Part shown: one piece after another, positions 57,859 to 64,000 of the stretch
How the letters are laid out: every line of letters begins with the position of its first letter
Position numbering within the stretch: the first letter of the stretch is position 1
Origin: Yponomeuta sedellus
Taxonomy: Eukaryota; Arthropoda; Insecta; Lepidoptera; Yponomeutidae
DNA: 64,000 bases
NCBI GenBank assembly: GCA_934045075.1
Contig: OW203726.1
Location: 12,560,037-12,624,036 of the forward strand
Direction of reading: 5' to 3'
The notes under the pieces: generated by a model
What the model was told of the DNA's origin: nothing
The model's input: the letters and a program-made list of their open reading frames with translations, nothing else
Database searches by the model: none
Translations under genes and position numbers: made by a program

Positions 57859-58216
57859 GCGCTCGTGGCCTAGTCGAACCGAGTGGTTGGAATCAATCAC
57901 TCGAGTTAAGCAACATCAGGCGCGGTCAGGTGCTGGATGGGTGACCGTCCCGTTACAACCGCTAGTGGCACTTTTCCGAGCGCTTCCGTGATTCGCAAGG
58001 CACGTTCAGCCGTAGGTGTCGGCTTTCATGTAATGGCAGTCGTTAAGCCATCTCAGAGGCCTTGTGGGCGGCTTGATAACTTCTGACAGTAAGGCCCGCC
58101 ACTGTCTTACAAACCTCCACCAACCCGGACTTGGCCTCCGTGGTGGAGTATGCCTAACCTTCCTGCAATGCAGGCAGAAATCTATGCCCCAGCATTGGGG
58201 ACATAGAGGGTTGCAA
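57859..58216 (+). repeat. 5S rRNA-derived SINE, copy 5 (best 5S match)
   Basis: Contains GAGTTAAGCAACATCAGGCG then CGGTCAGGTGCTGGATGGGT and GACCG, nearly the 5S rRNA sequence over about 45 bases. Body as in the other copies (GCTAGTGGCACTTTTCCGAG, CTCAGAGGCCTTGTGGGCGG). 5' start GCTCGTGGCCTAGTCGAACC. Confidence 0.82.
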
Positions 58217-60783
58217 TCGAAAATATAAGTAGACTAATCCACCATAAGAGGCCTCTTTCATAGAACAACAATTAATTTATGGTTTAGTAATTATAATTGT
58301 AATGAAAAAAAAAAACAGGTTTTGCAATAAAGTTTTCTCTGTCTATCAAGTTTGACAATTCGATATTCATTGCACAGTCGACCAATGCACTGATTGCAAC
58401 TAGGAAGACTCCGCTACGCAATATTCATCGAATTGTCATAATAAACTCTGAATTGTAGTTTTCTGAAACAGGCCTGTTTAGGGGTAGTCATGGTTTCATA
58501 GGTTTTGTAGTCTAGAGCAAATTTCATGTCTTTACAAACGACAAAATAACAAAAAAAACTATTTTGTTTACAAGCGAGTGTGACGGGACGGATTTTACGA
58601 ATAGTCGTCGTATCTTAGTTTCTGCTTACTATATCTTTGAGAGAGAAGTATTTTTATCCACGTTCTGCGTTTCCAAAGGATTGTTAACAATTAACCCTGT
58701 CAACTACTATAACTTAACAAAGTTGTTGGTACATGCCGGTATTCAAACCAACGACCTCCCGATTGAGAAGCCGGCACTTCACCGCTCCGATGATAACGGT
58801 GCTGTTAAATATTACCATATTGATATTGGGCTAAAATATATCATTGGTGCGATGGTACGTGTTCTGTGAATGGTTTACGTCAACTGAAATTTGATCAGCT
58901 GAACAATTATCATTTTATCCGAACAACACTCAAACAACATTTTAAGAGGGATATTTCCACGACGACGTAGATAATCACTAGTGTCGCGTTTCAACATAAA
59001 AGCAGACGCACAGTTCAGGGTTGAGTCTAGAATGGGCCATTCGGTCCATGATTAACTCGCGACCTACCTTCTCTTGACACATTAGCCATAACGAAGTCAC
59101 CGCATACCTTTTCCGCAGAATATATTGACTGAACTAGGTATGGACTAAATTTAATATATAAAAAGTGTTTGTTATCAAACTCCTCCGAAACGCTTCGTCG
59201 ATTTTTATTAATATTTTTGTGTATAGTTGAAAGATCTGAGAATCGGTCGTAAGCTTATTAATATGGCAAAACAACGTTTGCGGGGTCAACTTGTATGCTA
59301 TATTATAATATAACTAGCTGTGGCACGACGTTCACATGAGATCCAGATAATATAACATTGCACAGGCGAGTTAATCACCACGAGTGCCCACCCCTGAGGT
59401 AAGTGTGTGATCACTGCAAATATTCAGGTTTTCACATGATGTTTTTGTTCACAATTAGATAGTGGTAACGCTGATGCATTATAATAAGATACGATAAGAA
59501 GATTCTTTGTTGTACACCAGGAAAAAGCACACATAAAATTATTATAAAGATACAGTACAATTGGCGGCCTTATTACTTAGAGCAATTTCTTACAGACAAC
59601 CATGATAGATGATAGATGTCCATGGAATATAATACTTTGTTTCAGAGGTAAAGATCAAGGTATGCCACTTTAAATCTTTAAATCTCTGTGGCTTCACCAA
59701 TACACTTTAAAAAGAAAATGTACTAACACAAGAATAGGACTGCTATGAACTTTATATGAATTTTTATATTTGGAATAAATGACCTGAATTGAATATTAAT
59801 TAATCGATGCACACACGCAACAAAATCATTTTTTTAATGTGTTTTTATTGCTTAAGACTACAAAAATGTTGATTTGGGAAAAAATGCATTTATATTTTCA
59901 TTGCAGTTGGTTAAAAAAAAGATAATTGTGTATATTCTCGAATCACTTAATTAAACTACCAGATGGTTACAAAAATACCGTTAGCATGAATTATTGTTTA
60001 TGATGTTTAAAAACTTTGAATAGTGGGATAGCGACTAATAAAAGTAACAAAAATAGTGAAAAACGTTTATTCATGTAAATAAAGTACATAATTATAAATT
60101 TGGGAGGCTTTAGAAGTTAGATATCGTTAACATAAAAACTTCAACGTATATTTATCAATAATTCTGACTATCTATAGTCTCCCCGTTTCGTAGTTGAAGT
60201 TATTTAGGCATATAGAATGGACACTGTTTCGAAACCGCTTCATTCAATATCTCCGAGACTCAATAAGCACTTCGGACTTATACGACCTGAGCCAAACGAC
60301 TCAGGCCTTTTCAAGATGGCCCCTCAGTAGAAATCTTGTATACCATGAACTTTGCGATATTCCTACCTATCTGTATATTTTTTTATAGTTGCTCCCTTTT
60401 CTATAAAGCTTTAAAGAGGATTTCCAACAAACATGAAGAACGGTATAATTCAAGCCTGCCATTGTTGTTAATTATGTCACGCCATCAAAATATCATCATC
60501 ATTGTGTTTATTCCATGACCCAACTTCTTCTGCCTCGTTAGTCGTTACCATGCTTAACTCCCAAAACAGAGGTCGCGAATTTGATTCCTACTAGGGGCCG
60601 CCTTATTTAAAACACATGACCCATTCTGGGTGTTTTTTCTATGTTTGTAACGTTCTTCGTCTGTATAACGTATCACTGGGTATATTAGTATGCAAAAAAA
60701 TCTGATTACAACTAGAATTTTGAAATAGTATTCCTACAGTTTATCTGTCTAATAATATAAATAAATGAGCTAATTATGCGATA
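58217..60783. other. intergenic with SINE fragments
   Basis: 58690-58800: reverse SINE family 2 (GTTGGTACATGCCGGTATTC, GAAGCCGGCACTTCACCGCT). 59370-59480 and 59490-59605: repeat tails. 60515-60695: SINE family 3 with B box GCGAATTTGATTCCTA. No gene seen. Confidence 0.45.
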
Positions 60784-60978
60784 GCCCACACACGCTTGGC
60801 TCGCGGATGCCGCCGGCGCAGCCTAGAGTCGCTAACATTAAGCATACGTGTCAGAGATCAGAGTTCGTGGTTTTCTTTCCGCCGCTGCATTTCATTGACT
60901 TTTCCATCCACTGCTCGTTGCTACCGTTTGCGTCCTAGCGTCCGCACTGCGCTCAACATGTCCTCCAAAGTTCAAATG
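60784..60978 (+). other. candidate first exon, CpG-rich
   Basis: A GC- and CpG-rich island of about 200 bases in AT-rich DNA. It has initiator-like TCAG motifs near 60850-60862, a good insect start context (CTCAACATGTCC, ATG at 60957) and MSSKVQ followed by a GTAGGTAATG donor at 60976-60977. It looks like a 5' leader plus first coding codons of a gene whose next exon lies outside the window or was not recognised. No homology is visible in so few codons. Confidence 0.35.
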
Positions 60979-62630
60979 TAGGTAATGTTAATGTCACTAT
61001 TGCATTGCACTGAGTAATCGTCCGATGGCAGTCGCATTAAAATGTCAGCCTTCTAAATATCGTATGTTTGGTTCGGGTGAGCATAATGCAAGGAAACAGT
61101 AAGATATTTCAGATTATAATAACAAGTCGGTTGTAAACGGGCATAAAAAGAGCTGAGCGAACCACTGAACTCGCACACATACGAAGCTGAATTTGCATTG
61201 TTTCTCACGGTATAGAGTAAAAACATATACAAATGAAGGAACAAATAAATTGACACTTTAATTCTATTTGCATTCATTTCACATAGTGTGGGCTTATATA
61301 ACTGGGACACACGTTCAAAGTTATTGCTTTTACACCTAATTATTTAACTCCCCGTGAAGATTGATTGCGCATTGATGATTCATTTACGTGACATTAACAG
61401 TGACGATGAGTTAAATTTTCGATATCAGCGTAAGAGTCAATTGCAAATGGTAGCTGTTGAGTTATGAATACGGTATTGTTAATCTCTAGCAATTTATCGC
61501 TTAATACAAATTTATATCCTATTCATTTCAGATGAACGTAGATTCCGCCGTATAGGCTATAGTAAAGTAATGAGAAAAGGTCGAATATAATAAAGATGTG
61601 AACAACTCGATCCCAGTAATTTTGCTTGGCAAAGTGGAGCTTGCGTCTCAAGCAAAGGGCTTATTAATTCCTAAAGAGGTATTGCACTGTAGCTGAGTCT
61701 GAAAAGGAGAAACGTTAATAATTTTAGGGAACACATCGATAAAATCTTATAACGTATAAGTTAAGTTTAGATTGATGAATATCTCTGTTTAATACATGTA
61801 TGTAAATGGCAGAATTTGCTCAACATCTAGGATGCACCTTAGAACACAATTGTCAACAAAACGTGTTGTTAACTTTGTTGATGTCAGAGTTTGAGTGTCT
61901 TACAACAGAATAAATACCTAACCCTTACGAATGTAGTTAGTAGGCCTTCAGCCAAATTATATTATTGAGTTATAGAGTACCTACATTGTGAATTTCATCA
62001 AATTACTATCAAGCACTATACCGTCTCAAACTAGATTGGCCAAAGCAATCTTGTATAACAACAATAATTTCTAAAAAAATATTAGAAAAACAATTATATA
62101 TGATATGCAATTAGACATACTATATAATAGATCCTATCCATATCAAATGAAAACTCTTTAATATGACTAAGAAACAATTGACGCACGAAATATTTGCATG
62201 TACATTAAAAATAAAGTGGTAATCGATCCGTTAGAGGCATTGTTCAGGGTGTTAAGTGTTAGTAGTATTATTGCAAAGATTATGTTTCCGTAAAGGGTCG
62301 TATTAAAATTATATTGTATTAAAGTAAATAAATTTGTTCTTTCGATTTGCCCGGATCGTGGCAAGTGGCTGACCCTGATCTCTATCAATCCCACCTGGAT
62401 ACCTCCAGGTTTATGTCGCATACATGCGTGTAATCCATCTCAAAGTGAGTAACATTTTACAAAGAATGATTTTTAAATACGAACTGTGTATTTCGAGGCG
62501 TCTAGAGATGACATTGACTTTTACGTTTGTAGCAAAACAGTTGGGAATTTACGGGAGGTCTAAGTGCGGCCCTGGCTGCAGCGAGTGCAGGGGGAGCTCT
62601 GTATGCAATGCCTAGACAAACTCGAGTCTC
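60979..62630. other. intergenic upstream of gene F promoter
   Basis: 62345-62430 carries a dispersed repeat (GGATCGTGGCAAGTGGC, CATACATGCGTG). Nothing else recognised. Confidence 0.4.
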
Positions 62631-62638
62631 TATAAAAG
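62631..62638 (+). promoter_or_regulatory. TATA box of candidate gene F
   Basis: TATAAAAG followed by a G-rich GGACGGG and a GC-richer leader of about 125 bases before an ATG, similar to the promoters of genes B, D and E. Confidence 0.6.
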
Positions 62639-62762
62639 GGACGGGTGATTAGGCGACTAACTAGATTCCGGCGTACGCGACGCCACACCACTGTGAGGCT
62701 GTCACTCATCAGGTAACAGCCTGGAGCGGAGCGTTCAGACGTGCTGAAGGAATTTTATTGAG

Positions 62763-62765
62763 ATG
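62763..62765 (+). CDS. candidate first coding exon of gene F (ATG then donor)
   Basis: The ATG is followed immediately by GTGAGT, a consensus donor. Genes B-E in this window also start with tiny first exons (4-6 codons), so a one-codon first exon is plausible. The rest would be beyond 64000. An alternative donor (CATCAG|GTAACA, about 62712) could skip this ATG. Confidence 0.4.
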
Positions 62766-62823
62766 GTGAGTCTTACTTGCGGTGTCTGTAGTTTATTAAT
62801 AAAGTCTCTCGTTTGATAAAGTA

Positions 62824-63650
62824 ATTGAGTTTTGCAGTTGGTTTTAAAATGATTTAGTTACCTAAAATCAACTGCAGCTATTATTTTTACGTCTACGTCG
62901 TTAAGTACGTAAAGCTTTTAGATGTTATTAAGGGAATTTTACTGAAATATTGAGGGGTCTTAGAAATTTGTGCTTTAGAGTTTCCGGTTTGATGTTTTTC
63001 ATGTTACGTGTACTAGAATAGAAAGTAAACTACGGGTACCTCGGAATTTTCTTAGTAATCTTTTTAATCAATTCGTTATAATAGAGAACTAGTACTTCTC
63101 AAATGTAACTTGTCGAAAAGTCACTCAACTCATGTATTACAAAAATGGGCCATACGAATTGGATTCAAACTAAGACGTCACAGCTTGAACGTTTATCAAT
63201 TGAGTTTTGCAGTTGGTTTTAAAATGATTTAGTTACCTAAAATCAACTGCAGCTATTATTTTTACGTCTACGTCGTTAAGTACGTAAAGATTTTAGATGT
63301 TATTAAGGGAATTTTACTGAAATATTGAGGGGTCTTAGAAATTTCTGCTTTAGAGTTTCCGGTTTGATGTTTTTGATGTTACGTGTACTAGAATAGACAG
63401 TAAACTACGAGTACCTCGGAATTTTCTTAGTAATCTTTTTAATCAATTCGTTATAATAGAGAACATGCACAAAACAAGGATTTTATATAATAGGAGAGAC
63501 TATGTTAAAAGATAAATAAATGAATAATTTCTGTGCTACTAGTACTTCTCAAATGTAACTTGTCAAAAAGTCACTCAACTCATGTATTACAAAAATGGGC
63601 CATACGAATTGGATTCAAACTAAGACGTCACAGCTTGAACGTTTATCAAT
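62824..63650 (+). repeat. 375-bp tandem duplication in gene F intron 1
   Basis: Copy 1 62824-63200 and copy 2 63199-63650, starting ATTGAGTTTTGCAGTTGG and ending GCTTGAACGTTTATCAAT. Only a few substitutions separate them. Copy 2 has an extra 75 bases near 63465-63540 (ATGCACAAAACAAGG ... TGTGCTACTAG), either inserted there or lost from copy 1. Confidence 0.9.
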
Positions 63651-64000
63651 ATTCGAGCTATTTCATACAATGATATTTTTTATGCATCTACGCTCTTTTT
63701 ATTAAACGTTTAGAATATAATGTAAAACTAAATGTAATGTTTTTAATTATTATTTGTTGAGACTCCAAAAAGTTCCGGAATGTTTGAAAAAATCTTTAGT
63801 TTATCTATGACTTCTATAGTATAAAAGCATTCCCACTTCAATCTAAGTTTGACGTAAGTCTTCACTGGCTAAAGACATAATTTTATAGATGTAGTAAGGA
63901 GAGATAGCAAAGAGGTGTGTTCTCAAAAGATTCACAAAGAAAGTAGAACAATATCTATACACTAACATACAAAAGATGAAATAGACGCAGCTGAATTTGC
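63651..64000. other. end of window, nothing recognised
   Basis: AT-rich sequence, probably intron of candidate gene F. No exon or repeat seen. Confidence 0.4.

Noticed and set aside
57859..57980. Possible 5S rRNA gene
   Set aside because: Only the central and 3' blocks match 5S rRNA; the 5' part is unrelated and a SINE body plus tail follows in every copy.
58564..58869. 101-residue frame on the plus strand
   Set aside because: Its middle part is the reverse of a SINE family 2 copy; no protein similarity recognised.

Overview
The window is a piece of an insect nuclear genome, almost certainly from a moth or butterfly (Lepidoptera). It is AT-rich and gene-sparse, with short exons, GT-AG introns and many SINE, LINE and MITE copies. 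It carries a head-to-tail, all plus-strand cluster of extracellular cuticle-type genes. Exon chains were built by hand from splice sites, reading phase and protein homology. The four complete chains each sum to a whole number of codons and end in a stop (331, 273, 282 and 189 codons).

Gene layout: (A) 717-2944, the 3' three exons of an RR-1 cuticular protein whose 5' end lies before the window. (B) 13624-16444, a 330-aa RR-1 protein with a Gly-rich, collagen-like and RGD-containing middle. (C) 17956-19863, a 272-aa secreted protein with the same DGRY/GKY repeats as its neighbours but no RR (chitin-binding) domain. (D) 20415-23684, a 281-aa RR-1 protein with Tyr-rich linkers. (E) 40444-45496, a compact 188-aa RR-1 protein. 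(F) a TATA box at 62631 and an ATG directly followed by a splice donor at 62763, probably the first exon of another gene continuing past the window. In B, C, D and E the first coding exon holds only 4-6 codons and intron 1 splits the signal peptide. The RR-1 proteins are expected to be secreted by epidermis and to bind chitin in soft cuticle.

Between and inside the genes lie mobile elements. There are two mariner elements with intact TIRs and TA target sites (9929-11193, open frame but two catalytic Asp lost; 56357-57646, one stop and two frameshifts). A 504-bp hAT-like non-autonomous element (52546-53049) has an 8-bp target duplication. A 1026-bp inverted-repeat element (36799-37824) is flanked by TTA. 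Several palindromic MITEs occur, along with seven copies or fragments of a 5S-rRNA-derived SINE and a tRNA-like repeat that often forms back-to-back inverted pairs. LINE 3' ends and two very long tetranucleotide microsatellites (50331-50680 and 51381-51602) complete the picture.

Three THAP zinc-finger pieces occur: an orphan first exon (26747-26823), a five-exon gene with a single nonsense codon in the finger (29093-31168) lying between two copies of one MITE, and a degenerate exon inside intron 1 of gene E (40893-41105). No true tRNA, true 5S rRNA, CRISPR or prokaryotic system is supported.
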